In this document: positions 12,961 through 25,250 of the stretch, one piece after another | Numbering within the stretch: position 1 is the first letter of the stretch | Layout of the letters: every line of letters begins with the position of its first letter | DNA from: Zhengitettix transpicula | Lineage: Eukaryota > Arthropoda > Insecta > Orthoptera > Tetrigidae | Assembly: GCA_037074705.1 (NCBI GenBank) | Contig: CM073595.1 | Coordinates: 49,099,639 to 49,163,638, forward strand | DNA length: 64,000 bases | Direction: 5' to 3' | Position numbers and translations under genes: made by a program | The notes under the pieces: generated by a model | Told to the model about the DNA's origin: nothing | The model's input: only the letters and a program-made list of their open reading frames with translations | Database searches by the model: none

Positions 12961-15900
12961 ATCACGAAGAAGGCAATTTAATTATTTTTTTTGGTAAACA
13001 AAGGTAACGGAACTTCAAAACCTAAAACGTGAATCAAGTTTTAAATTAAATGCGCCAAAGACAAGTAACAATGAAGTTCGGAATATATAATAAAATAAAT
13101 GCTCTCATAACGTGAAAGGAGAAGCATTAAACTATGACTTTTTACCTGCCAATGAGACAAATGTCAAACACTTCATTTAAAAACGTTTTACATTCAATTC
13201 AGCACAAAGATAGAAAATCCGCTCTCGATTATTAATTTGAAAGTCGTATACTTCAGCTACTTATGTACATAGTATTTTTAGCGGGATGGAAAACATATAT
13301 TTTAGTAGGCGGCAAAAAATACTTTACTGTATACGGTTCGGAAAATATATTTGTAATAAAAGTATACATTGATAAAAGTGTATTGATTCATATCGCCAGT
13401 TGAAACTCTTAAAAATATTTTTTGTAAAATATTCTGTCAAGCAAGAATAAAACTTTATGAAATTTGCGAGATGGAAAGGAAACGAAGATTATCACAAATT
13501 TACAGAATTCAGTACACGTTGCAATATTAACTTGAAAAAAATTAATACTGATAGAATTTTTTAAATACCCGCTGAGCTGAGTTATGTTTAAATAATTTGA
13601 AGGAAAATTTGTGTATTGGATAATGCCATTTCTGAAGATAATACGGAACAGCTGAGAATAGTATTTCATGACAGCAGAAAGTCAAAAAATCGTCCAGAGT
13701 ATGATTTGTGAAGCGTTCTGTCATCTTACCGATGCCATGACCCGAGTTTAATATTTCATTCTATTGGCCGTTAACAGTTGTGACGCAAAGTAAAAAGGAA
13801 AATAAATGGTTTGGTTAACCCACAATCAAAGCACCATACACTTTCACCAGCGGCAGCATACAGAGCCACCTATTGGCGCTAGAGTTAACTACATGAAGGA
13901 TTTGGACTATTCCAGGAGGCGCTGCTGTAGAAGATATATATCGATATGCAGAGATATTTTTTACAATTACCCGAGATTACATTAATCTTAATATGATTCT
14001 TGTAGGAAGATTTTATAAAAAAATTACAAACCGTCATGTATACGCTTTGAACGGAGGAGTTAAATGAGGTGTGTAAATATTTTTAACATATAAAAAAACT
14101 CTAACGTAAATATTAAAAATGATTTTTTATCTCGTTATTTACATTTATCGTGTAATCAAGCTGAAAATAATTTTATTGTTTTTAATAAAGAGGTGACACT
14201 TTAGTTTCTTATAGAATACTTCCGAAGACATTATCTAAAAGCAGATAAAAACAAAACAAAACCTCATCAATTTGTTACCATCCTCGTCACGTATAAATAT
14301 GACAGTAATGTTGAAGATAAAATGTTATATGTATTAATTTTATTATAATTTAGCATCAATTTGAATAATACAAGCTATTTACCGGAATAATTAATTGACA
14401 GAATATGAAAAAAATACAGTGTTGGATGACATTACCTTTTTTGGTTTTCTTAGACCAACACTAGGGTCTGTTTCTTGTCGTGTAACTACTCCTTTGGTTT
14501 TCTGTTCATTTCTTATTGTGGAATAGAAATAAAAATATATTGCAGCCACCTACTTTATTTTTAGCTGAATAGGACCGAAGGAACATACAGTAATATCAAT
14601 TAAATTTATTCGAACAAAAAATTATTTATTTATATTTTTACAGTATAATTAGAAACAAGTATTGTCCTAACTGCTTTTACATAATTATTTTTTTTCCATA
14701 GAAAGGCATTTCCACACAGAGATGCGTTTAAATCTGGCACTTTGATAAATATATAATAATATTAGAACATCAGATAGTATTTCGAGGAAGCAAGTGTTTG
14801 CTGGTTTTGGCTTCACATGTTGGAAACGAATTTCCGCTGCTTTGCGGTACAGTCTACAAAAAAAAATCAAGGCAACTGAAACACTAATTCTGAGGGACGG
14901 CAATTTGTTTCTATCATGTAGATGTTACTCATTTTTGGGCGATTTTATATCAAATAATATTTGGGTACGGTAATAAGGACTGTTAAATTTGATGAGCAGA
15001 AATAACCATAAACAGTTTTGGAATGTATTCTTAACGTTTGATTGTTCATTCAGGACGATTATAACAAAGTAGTTGAAAGCTTCCAACCGATTATTTATTA
15101 AAATTAAAAACTTGGAGACTGTTTATGGTTATAAAAAGTGGGAAGGGGCATAGTTAAATATTTGTGAATCAAATATATTCAAGGAAGAATTATTCTACGT
15201 TATAGCATTTGCTGATTTTAGAGAAATAATAATTTTATATGTTGCAAACATATTTTTTAAAAGAAAATATTTTATACTAATATTAGAAGAATTTATATAT
15301 ATTACATTTATGGATTGAGAATCAAATCATTCATATATGTAGTGCTCATTAAGTATTTAATTCGCTTTCTTTTGCATTGCGTCTCGTGCTCCAGTTGTTC
15401 GTGAAACAGTGACAAATTATCATAATGATTTTGACAAAATTATCATAATTCCTATTAAATACCTATTGCCGAAAATGTATATTTCGTATTGTGCAGTGAG
15501 TCACAATTATGACATCATGCAATACAAAGGTATCGGCATACATTAAAAATCTGTTCTGCAATATAGTAAAACCTCCGCATTGATTTACAGGTCCTACAGT
15601 GTACCGTTTTGGCAAAATGCATAATGACGTTACGTAAATCATTTGCTTCATGGAAGTGTTTAATGGGCGGCTGTTGCAGAGTAACATCAAATTGCCTCCG
15701 CAGTAACTAGATTTCACGATGCATTGGTTGATTCTGATTCGTTTCTGCGTGGCACACGTTCACGCAACACCTCTAAACTGCTTTCGACTCATATTTCGCT
15801 GTTGAAAAAGGTGAATGTGTCTCTATTATATTATTGACTTCTCACGGGCAAATAACTGAAATCGGTACTCAGTGTGCACTGAGGTAAATGTCATTGATTG

Positions 15901-16700
15901 GGCAACAAAAAATCCTGAAGAGAAATGAATCAAATATTTTGATGGATTGATGTTGAAAATTGACTACAACAATAATTTTTTGTTACGAGATCAGTTCAAG
16001 TTAATGGATTTGATACTTTCCACTTACTAAAATTAAATAATAAAATTCTACTTGTTTATAAATTTAAGAAATCGATTTACCGGGAAGACTACGACCATTA
16101 ATGAGTTTTACGTGCTTAAATAAGACACAGAATCAGTTCTGACGGTAGATCCCATTATCAATTTTCGTGAAAAAGAATATACACGAACTTTTTAAATTGA
16201 TGCGTTCCTCTTCTTTTTCACTTGTTACCAAATAGTTTGTCTTATGGAAACGAAGTGGGGTATAATTATAAGCCGTTATAACTGTCTTTCATGCCGAGGA
16301 ATTGCTGAAAGAGTTTTTCTATTGTCGGAACATGGTTCTCAGAATAAGGGCTATGGGGACATTTAATAAAAACAAAAGAAAAAAGTCATTCCCTTACGAC
16401 CTAGCATTAAAATTTATTGAAAAGTTTTAAAAAGATATAAATTAATATTGCCAGTAGAATTTGTACAATATTCGGACCCCAAAAAGGTAAAAGCAAAGTA
16501 ACGCTCAATGCTAATTTAATTTTCCTACAAATTTCCCAGGCGAAATTACCAAAAATCAATTATTGAAATGACGACAGAGCTTTTAGTCGTCGAAACGTTG
16601 CGATCTAATATAATTATGCAAAACCCGGTTGAACTCCGAGAACAATGTATTGAACAACTACACCGGGAAAGGCTTCAATCTTGAATTATTGAAATGTTTA
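12961..16700. other. AT-rich stretch with one minor island
   Basis: AT-rich, with a slightly GC-richer patch at 13840-13940 (CACCTATTGGCGCTAG, GGAGGCGCTGCTG). The 84-codon minus frame at 15463-15717 and the others are unrecognised. No RNA gene or structured repeat was seen. Confidence 0.45.
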
Positions 16701-17040
16701 TTTTTGACTGTTGTTACTCTGTCCCGTAATTATTTTTAACTGTATTTTTCTGGACTCCGACTTCATTTCCAACAAATGTTGGCTAATAGCAGTTTTCCGT
16801 AGTATTTTAGTGACTAAACCTTTGATTTTGTTACGTAACACGACACGACGCTGCTGTTATCTATCGCCCAGGCAGCAAACTACTAAGCCTCCCACTGTTG
16901 CCAACGTCCTTCTATTTTCCTCTATTTATTACAAATACATCATGAGGAGAAATGGCTGGCTATTTGTTCGAGATAATGGCACTCTACTACGATATAATGA
17001 CGCATAGACTTGACGTAACCACGTGAGGGAACTGAATAAA
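16701..17040. other. short GC-richer island
   Basis: The block around 16830-16910 (ACGACGCTGCTGTTATC, CGCCCAGGCAGCAAAC) stands out from its AT-rich flanks. The 98-codon frame at 16711-17007 has no recognisable motif. Confidence 0.25.
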
Positions 17041-17084
17041 TGGCCGTTTTACGTGTTATATTACGTATTATGACTAGAAACCAA

Positions 17085-17087
<3 letters not shown>

Positions 17088-17122
<35 letters not shown>
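17088..17122. repeat. (TA)n microsatellite
   Basis: About 35 bp of uninterrupted TA, read directly. I saw no transposon fragment at its edges. Confidence 0.95.
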
Positions 17123-17124
<2 letters not shown>

Positions 17125-18690
17125 ACTACTATTAAGACTAGAATTTCTCCTGATATTAACGGCTATTAAATAAAGTTTAAATTTTGAACCTGCCTGTGTA
17201 TTATGAAACTATATATTGTGCAATAGTGGTATGTCTTGGCGTACTTAAATAGTTAAATAAAATTTAATATTAGCTTTTTTACTTCCTATTATTGTTATTC
17301 CAGGTACTATATATTATTTATTATATTTACTTCGCGCTTAGGGCGTTTCAGGTCTGCTATAAACATGGAAAACACACCTACATCATCATCTAATAAATCC
17401 ATGGTATCATTTCTCCACAACGCACTCATTATAAATTTAACATAATTCATAGTTTTGAAATTAAATTAATAAAGAATCAAACGCGTGCTAATTAACGTTT
17501 TAAATTTACTTCGTTAGTACGAAAATTTATAAATATATGCTTTAACAGCTTCATTTCATGTGCTGTATCCAGAATAGATATTTAATAATATTCCATATAC
17601 AGTAATGATAATTATCACATTACATGTAATGATAGAACAGAGAACAGATCGTGAAACATTGAGCCGCTTTGCGAATGTTTCACCACGTTTGTGTCCGGCA
17701 AGTAAAAATATAGTAATTAATTAAATTTCGCAGGAACATGACACTAATATTGCAAATGTAATTAATTTTATATTGCAATTACAAGGAAAATTATATCAGT
17801 ATTCTACTGACATTTTGAATTTGATGTTTCCAGTTCTCTTGTTTGTAATTTCAATTTGATCTCTAACATGTAAATGTAGCCTTCTGATCTGTTTCAGATA
17901 AGTCCGTTTCTTCCTTTTGCGTGTATATAAATACAATTATTGATTTTTGTTGAGGTGGTAGGATCAAACCTATCGTCAACAGTTTTTCATACACTAATAT
18001 TAATAACCTAATATTCATTAACCTTATTAGAAATATAATAGGTCAGAGTTGACGGATTTATAAATAAAGTAATTTCCTTTATTGAACTTTGAGTGAAGTA
18101 GATTTATTACGCTTGATGCATTCGTACCAATACAATTTCTTAAACTAATTTATCAAGGGTAATTTTCATAATTTTTACATTATGATGATCACTCATGGAA
18201 AATATTATAAACGTGTAAATTACATGAATATTTTAGTCAGTTGTCCAATATAAAGATTTTAATACCAATGTAATTGTGAATTTTTATTGCCTGTATATTT
18301 TTAAGATATTAATATGAGGTATAATCCACCTGTAATTATCAACGCGTCAAGGTGTTTCAAACTTTCTACAGACGCCACTAAATAGTATGGTAACTATTTT
18401 CAACAAAAATTTCGGCACGTTCATTTCATTCAGCACAAACAAATTTTATTGCTTCTGACTGATAAATTTAAGGGACACCATAACCAAGGTGGCCAGAAGA
18501 GTTTTCCAGGTAGGTCTTATTACCTTCTGCAACAAAACCTTCACATGTTCCGTCGTGCTGAATATCTGTGGTTACATATTTATTTTCCACTTAGAAGAAA
18601 GAATAAATTCGACTGAATTTTTTTTATCTTCGTTTAATTTTAAATTATAGCTCATTTCCCACACCTGTTATCAACTCCAGGAACAGCCAC
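17123..18690. other. AT-rich stretch with no recognised feature
   Basis: Strongly AT-rich throughout with no repeat or coding signal that I can support. Confidence 0.5.
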
Positions 18691-19050
18691 AAATGTGCTA
18701 CCAGTGTGAACTGAACTCCCTTCGCCAGTGGCTTTGTTTTGTTCTGTTTGCATTCACACCGCTCCCCCCCCCCCCCCCCCTCTACCCTCCACGCTTTTTT
18801 AGTCGAAGCCCGGTTCTTTATTTAGCTGCAGACGTCCAGACGAAGGGAAACAGCGAGAGGTTTATAGCCCTTAGGCGTCTCCTCGTCGGGAACCAAAGAA
18901 GTCTTTATTCCAGTAAGCTATTTATTCTGGAAAAAAAAATCCAAATGAAAGCGCGAGATAAAACCACTCATTCAACAACGTGTGTAGAAAAAAGTAATGA
19001 GAAATATTCAGGCTACTCCCAATTAATCTGCAAATTGTAATCAACGCCGT
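18691..19050. other. GC-richer island with a poly(C) run
   Basis: It contains a 17-base C run at 18764-18780, followed by CTACCCTCCACGC. The 115-codon frame at 18693-19040 reads through the C run as polyproline, a low-complexity artefact rather than a protein domain. Confidence 0.35.
18764..18780. repeat. poly(C) tract
   Basis: Seventeen consecutive C residues, read directly. The true length may differ because homopolymers are prone to assembly error. Confidence 0.9.
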
Positions 19051-19440
19051 GAAAAGGAAAGCACCAGCTCAGCAGAAATGCAAATAGACACCTCAAAAGT
19101 TTACCCAGAGACAATAAGCTTAACATTAAACAAACTAACAGTTCCTGTCTCGTCCTAAAAGTAATTACGTGTTATCGTCAACGTCCGGGGTTCTATTTCT
19201 CTTCTACAGTGTTCGCAATGAAGATTAAAAATGTGTAGCGAGTAAGAAAGAAAAGTAGAATTTATTAACGATAATTAGAGTGAAAAGACGTGTTTTGAAC
19301 TGTAAATCTAAAAAAAAAACCTTGAAGAATCAGGAAGAAAAATCAGGTGAAATTGAGAAGAAATAATAATAATAAACATATAAATCTAATAAATAAAACA
19401 GTGTGTTTTTATGTATATGTATTTGTTTGTGTGTATGTTC
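19051..19440. other. AT-rich flank of the tandem repeat, no gene
   Basis: AT-rich sequence with a TG-rich patch at about 19410-19440. No gene seen. Confidence 0.5.
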
Positions 19441-20065
19441 CTTATACAAATATACACCGGTGGAGGAAATTTCACCAAATTTCGTACACGTGCTCTCCGA
19501 GACCAGGAAACAAACACTGTTGGGGTGAGACACATCTACCACCCCCAAGAGCTGGGATTGACGGGGGTTGAAATATTCAAACATGTTAAAACAGACGATA
19601 TTTAAGTCTGATAAATATTTTTAGGGGTCAAAGAGATTGATAGTGTTTCTACCGATGTGATATGAGTATAATTTCAACCCCTTACAGCATGGGAACGGAT
19701 CGCCGTTAGGGGTGGGGGTGGACGGGCGTTACTAGAAAATAACGCGAATACAACCGAGATTGGAGTCAAATCCAGGGTAACGGATGTCGGTGAGTTTAAT
19801 TGTGACATTCAATTGGCCATTTAACCCCCAGAGGTGGGGGTGGACGGGGATGAAATTTTTCAAACATGTTAAATGGTCAATATTTGCGTGGAATAAATAA
19901 TTATCAGAATTACTAGTATTTCTACCTATGTTTTTTGTAAAATTTCAACCCCTTTCGGCATGAGAGGGAAGCACGCATAGGGTTGGGGGTAAAAACATTC
20001 ATACAATCTAAAACAGCCGATATTTTAGGCGGATAAATATTTTAAGGGGGTCAAAGAGATTGAAT
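19441..20065. repeat. dispersed repeat with about four tandem subunits
   Basis: A G-rich box (forms of GGGGTGGGGGTGGACGGG) recurs near 19550, 19708, 19831 and 19978. After two of the boxes comes TGAAATNTTTCAAACATGTT. The segments at 19624-19690 and 19917-19965 share TTTCTACC, AATTTCAACCCC and GGCATG or AGCATGGG. TCAAAGAGATTGA occurs at both 19628 and 20050. Spacing is roughly 120-160 bp with much divergence. It looks like an old interspersed repeat with internal tandem structure. The frames at 19330-19605 are low-complexity and not genes. I cannot name the family. Confidence 0.75.
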
Positions 20066-21330
20066 TTTGATAGTAGTTCATATTAAGGTTTCAGATTCTG
20101 AGCAAACTGAAAACGAAGAGAAAGCCCGAAAATTATTCACGGCTGTTTTTACTTGTTAAGACCGGAAGACAAGTATTTCTTGGAGACAGAGCACGAATTT
20201 ATTAAAGTTTAATATATCTATCATAGCAGACACAACAATGAAATATTTAGATAGTTTGATATGTTATTTCTATAAGTTACTGGTTTCAACTGTCACAGTT
20301 ATTAACATTTATTACTGATGTCCCACTGACTTGTCATACTGAATATGAATCTAAAAAATAAGGCCCAATATGAAAATTGATTTCGATAATTCAAAAAATC
20401 TGCATCTGTAATAAATATTTTATATGACAGTGACATCGAGGGTGCTTTACACATCTTAAATGAGTAATAAGCTTGATTCATGACTTGATTTAACAACTCA
20501 TTGTGTCTCTATGTGACTAGTTGCAAACAACATGTGGCGTTTCCTGGTGGTGAATGGCCAAGTCTCATTCCTCAAGGATCTCGTCTCACAGATAGCGCTG
20601 AGTGATTTTTTGAAACGGAATAGTGCGCCTACTTAAAAATAACATGATAAGGCTTCCATTTGTTTCAGAACGAGTGGAAATAAAACAATCACCATGGTTG
20701 TCATAAGAAAGATAATTGGAAATCTACATTCTTGTTCGAAACCGATGCAGTGGATATATTGAGAGAGAAAGAATGAGTCATAATGAAGCTCAATGAATAA
20801 TATGGTAATAAAGATGAGAAATCAAACGCAACGAATAAGGAAATACAATCTTCCTGTTATGAGTTTCTGTTCACTCTTTTAGTTACAGAACTAATCTGCC
20901 GTTCTAAACCGAAGGGATTCAGTGTCGTTATGAGGAGAATTTAAGTTAATAACGCTTACTAGTAACCTTCCAATTAATGCCTCAGTCTGTTCTCAAACTT
21001 TCTAGTTCAGTCTCTACTATCTTCTTCGTCAATTCTGCGGGTAGTGGAAAGTCCGATTGAAACACCGTGAACCATTAAAGGAATTAAACGCCAACAATTA
21101 TAAGTTCTTATTTCTTCTCGCCTACTTCACCAACTTTTTTTTATATTTCTATGTCGCTTATTTGATATAAACGACCGTAACAACCAAAATAATAATGACA
21201 CAATAACTTATGCGTAGTTTTTCTGATAATTTCTGGGAATTCATTTAGTTTTTGCTTCCACATTTCACATAATTTTTTATTCAATAACAAGGAAAGCTTA
21301 ACTAAGCATCAGTTATTTATTATAAACATG
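20066..21330. other. AT-rich stretch, no gene
   Basis: No coding frame or repeat recognised. The 20520-20640 portion is slightly GC-richer. Confidence 0.5.
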
Positions 21331-21336
21331 ATGGGA

Positions 21337-21354
21337 CCGGGAATCGAACCCAGG
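21337..21354 (-). pseudogene. tRNA T-arm-like fragment with a perfect B box
   Basis: On the minus strand the sequence reads CCTGGGTTCGATTCCCGG. This forms a five-pair T stem (one G-T pair) around a seven-base TTCGATT loop, and GGTTCGATTCC matches the Pol III B-box consensus exactly. No D arm, anticodon arm or matching 5' acceptor strand is present upstream on the minus strand. A complete tRNA is therefore excluded; a tRNA-derived SINE remnant or tRNA pseudogene fragment is more likely. Chance is possible but less likely given the compensated stem. Confidence 0.45.
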
Positions 21355-21360
21355 AACTAC

Positions 21361-22373
21361 CAAATATTCCTTTCTCTCAATATAAAAGAAATGAATCAAT
21401 TATATTATAATTAAGTATGTTGTAAATTACGGCAGACAATCCCAAGTTTCTTGAACAACTTGTAATTAATTCGGATTTATGACATATCTGGATAAGGCTG
21501 GTATAATATTTACCAAAATATAGTCGTTGATTAATTTATAATACATGTAAATATTTTATTAAAAATATGCATGCACTTTTGAAAATATACGGGTCCATTT
21601 TATCTTGAATATTTTAATTTATTTTCAGGGCAGTAACGCAATAATATCTAATCCCAGTATTTTTATGTATTTTTGTACGCAGGAAATGTCGATTAATTTA
21701 CAAAATAAATATATTTTGTGTTTCAAAAATAATACACGAAATGAAAATCGTACAATATTTCGGAAAAGAGATTTTGTGACCTAATTCCAGCATCTCCATT
21801 TATGCGATTTAAAAATAACTGGGTTATTTTTTTATGGTAAGTGATCCGCATTGCAACATCAATGCAGTGAATAATGCAGCCTCATCTGCAAACATAACAC
21901 GCCTCTGTACTCGGCTTAACAATCAATCCGTTTACGCATCACATATCGAAACCCACGCGCAACTCAAAGTGTACAATCACCGCACATCGGCAGTGCCTCC
22001 AAATATTACAGTACGGCGTGTTGTTGGCTGTATGTTCGAAGTGTCCAAATATTTCTTTGGACATTTGAATCGATGGGGAAATATCACTAATTATAAATCA
22101 CCGAAAAAAAAGTCAAAAATTTTTATGTAATAAAAATAAGTCGTTGAATTTTTCAATTAATTCATGAGTTTATTGGTTTTCGCAAATAATTCTATGGAAC
22201 GTCAAATACAAATACATCTGTAAATTAAAAAATAGGGACAAATGTGACGCATATTATTAGTAGATTAGGATGAAATTACCAGCCAAAGTATGTCAGTAGT
22301 CGCATAAAAATAGGAATATTCTTTAAAAAAAAGCGTAATAAATATTGGTCATTGGTTTCGAGCTTCTGGTAGC
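21361..22373. other. AT-rich stretch, no gene
   Basis: The 98-codon frame at 21834-22130 is unrecognised. Nothing else can be supported. Confidence 0.45.
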
Positions 22374-23056
22374 ATGGAAATATGTATTTTGAAATTACCA
22401 GCAACGATGGAATTGGTAAGGAATGTCAGAGACCGTATATGCTACAACCCAGGATCATTAATTGAATTAAAGTCAGTGGTGGGTTCAAATACTACACATA
22501 TACTATGGATTAGTATTTCCAACATCAACTATGCCATTGAAATTCGGGGCGCTACTTTAGAAAAAAACGTGAAACGTTTGCTTTTAATACAAAACAAAGA
22601 GTTATTAGATACATAATGGGACTAAAGAGGGCAGAATCTTGTAAGAAAGCCTTTGTATCAAATTCCATGCTCTATATGCATACAAAGTAATCATGTAGGT
22701 GAAAAAAAATGAAAATAAAGTATGCAGACAAAAGGAAATAACAGATAAGATGCATTCATTCGGGGTAAGAGCGATCATTTTAGAATCAGGACAAATAAAA
22801 GAGGCACAGACAACGACCCATATGTTAAGGGAACAATACTGTTTAATAATCTCCCTAAATATATAAAGAAAATAGAGAATAATAGGTCATTTGCAGTAGA
22901 ACTAAAAAATATATATACTTAATGACTAACCCTAGAAAAATATTGTGTCTCTATGATATCTGTACACATTATGTTAACTATTAATCATGTTATATTTCTA
23001 TTATATGATTCACGATTTCTCATTTTTTATTGTTGCAAATAATGTAAATAAACAAT
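22374..23056 (+). mobile_element. decayed LINE 3' end (jockey/CR1-like reverse transcriptase C-terminus)
   Basis: In the 80-codon frame starting at 22374, residues NYAIEIRGATLEKNVKRLL resemble the post-catalytic region of non-LTR reverse transcriptases. Just after LLLIQNK the frame shifts, and RVIRYIMGLKRAESCKKAF continues in another frame from about 22599, matching the IRxIxGLKRxxSCRxxF block. A third in-frame piece, GTILFNNLPKYIKKIENNRS, ends in a stop at 22920-22922, like the terminal NxLPxxIK block. The 3' sequence includes AATAAA at 23047-23052. Frameshift and stops make it a pseudogene. The family placement rests on motif memory only. Confidence 0.8.
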
Positions 23057-23480
23057 ATTTAACTATCTGTTTATCTATGACATGTGAATTTACCCATTTT
23101 ATGTTCATCTTCTATTTTTTAGTTTATTAATTTAATTGCTCAAAACTATTCCGAGTCACTTACCCACTTAAGTTCCCTGAGATAACGAATAATATAATAT
23201 TTTTGTAATTTTGTAAAATATTGTTTCAAAAAATACTGAGTTAAAAATAAAAATTTATTTCAAATTCTAATTACATTAAATAACAATCGATTCATTTTTA
23301 TTACTAAGTATAAAAATTAATATAAAAAAATTCAAATTACGAACAAGATAAATTTAGAAATCATTCTAATAAAACCTATCAACTTGTGAGACAATAACTC
23401 AGTCGCAGAGTTATATTAGTCAGTTTGTGTATAATTTCAACAATATATGTTTTTAATAATCGTTTCTATATTTCACGTCC
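23057..23480. other. AT-rich stretch, no gene
   Basis: Very AT-rich with no feature recognised. Confidence 0.5.
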
Positions 23481-24130
23481 ACGCCTCGACACATAAATTG
23501 AGCGCTCCTTCGTGAGTGCATTAGTTTTTTCTCATAGACGATCTGAATCAAATAAACATCCCGCACGAAACGTGATTTTCGTGTTGCATTCATGAAGGGG
23601 TGGTAATTTTTTCTGACGAGAAGTGTACACTACTTCAAAAACCTGAAATTGTCATAAGTAGGACAGTTTTTACCTGATCGACTTCGGAAAGAGGGTTACT
23701 CGGTCTAACTTGTTACCGAAACGGGATCCTCAAGTTGAATGTAGGTCTACGAACACGATCACAAATTAGCATAACCCTATTGGAGTAAATCAAACTCAAC
23801 AAGTTTATATATCCATAGAGAGATAACTGGAATAGGAGCAACACAGGAGAGTGGCCACTCAAACAATTCCCTTGGGAAGAAACGGGACGGAACCAGAAAA
23901 TCCAGACCGAAACGGGACAGTTTCCTTTAAGTCGCGACCGGACAAGCTGACCAATATCAGACTGGAATGTCAGGTTGCAGGTACACGGGGTCATTTCCAG
24001 TTCGCCCCTACAACTGCTGATAAATACTTTTCAATGTATTATTTTTTCAGTCACGCATATGGCCTACGTTGAAAAGTCCCTCTGCTCCCACATGGAATAG
24101 TATCTCAATAGGGGGTCATGTCGGAATTAA
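23481..24130. repeat. GC-richer block containing a GGGACGG-type motif shared with 58.2 kb
   Basis: GGGACGGAACCAGA at about 23884 and a second AACGGGACAG at 23911 resemble 58241-58275 (GGGACGGTACCAGA, then GGGACAG about 20-25 bases later). This suggests a dispersed but diverged repeat. Frames on both strands (73 and 93 codons) are unrecognised. Confidence 0.4.
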
Positions 24131-24283
24131 AATTTCTTATATTCATTAAAAATAAAATAGATTAGAAGGGTTCTATTGGATTTACAAGCTCGAAAAGATT
24201 GTAGAAACTGTTCTAGACGATTAAGATCCTGATATTCTTCAGTGAATTTGTATTTAAGTTAGTTGAAAGTCAAAAAACTTATT

Positions 24284-24285
<2 letters not shown>

Positions 24286-24329
<44 letters not shown>
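24286..24329. repeat. (TA)n microsatellite, left of LINE copy
   Basis: About 44 bp of TA, read directly. Confidence 0.95.
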
Positions 24330-24332
<3 letters not shown>

Positions 24333-24520
24333 TATGTAATTATGTAGGTGAAAAAAAACAAAATAAAGTATGCAGACAAAAGGACATAACAGGTAAGATG
24401 CATTCATTCGGGGTAAGAGCAATTATTTTAGAATCAGGACAAACATATGACAACCATATGTAAAGGGAACAATACTGTTTAATAAGCCCCCTGAATATAT
24501 AAAGAAAGTAGAGAATAGGT
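24330..24520 (+). mobile_element. second, truncated copy of the LINE 3' segment
   Basis: From about 24338 (ATGTAGGTGAAAAAAA) to 24520 (AGAGAATAGG) this matches 22692-22884 closely, including TATGCAGACAAAAGG, ATGCATTCATTCGGGGTAAG and GGGAACAATACTGTTTAATA. It lacks the upstream reverse-transcriptase block and the last codons. It is bounded on both sides by (TA)n arrays (24286-24329 and 24521-24544), so its ends coincide with the microsatellite edges. Confidence 0.85.
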
Positions 24521-24544
24521 TATATATATATATATATATATATA
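24521..24544. repeat. (TA)n microsatellite, right of LINE copy
   Basis: Twelve TA units, read directly. Confidence 0.95.
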
Positions 24545-25250
24545 CGCTCAGATCCTTTCAGAATTTGAGTAGCCAATCTCATGCATTCCCAATGTTTGTG
24601 CTGCTTGCTATATTTTTATGTGGACGTGAAACGACTTGCAGAACATAACATGAAGATTATTTTGATTATTTACTGCATTTTAAATAGTCTTTTTGTAACG
24701 ACTAAACTGAACAGGAAAGAGAACGAAAAAAAAAATTAATATTTAATTAATGTAGTTACAGAATTTTAGTATATTTTATCTCTCATACGTGAAAAGTATC
24801 AGATAGGAGAACAACTGTAATTTATTTAAAGCACATGTAAACGATACGATCTGGGCTGAAACCTCTAAACGTTAACATCCGCTTAATTATATATCAAGGA
24901 GCGACTACGCATATAAAAATAACCGGTTTATTTTGTAAGTAGAACGAAAAGGATTGTTTCAGGCCTTTCCTCAAATGATATAAAATTAATTCACATTTTT
25001 GTGATTTTGGCTGATTATAATAGTATTATTAATTTTATATTGATGCAGCATTATTTATAAAGTCACGCGTGGTATAGATTTTTCATCGCCTGTAACTTAT
25101 TTAATTTCACTGACTTCCGAATCTGTAGCCATTCTTTTACCTTTTAATGACAACTCGTGAATATAATGAAATACATTCCGTATATTTGCAAAATACTGTT
25201 GCGTTGTGATGACTTATTTTCTACGGAAATAAGAAACAGCAAATTCTTTT
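24545..25250. other. AT-rich stretch, no gene
   Basis: No feature recognised. Confidence 0.5.

Noticed and set aside
18693..19040. 115-codon frame with polyproline
   Set aside because: Polyproline comes from the 17-base C tract; the rest has no recognisable domain.
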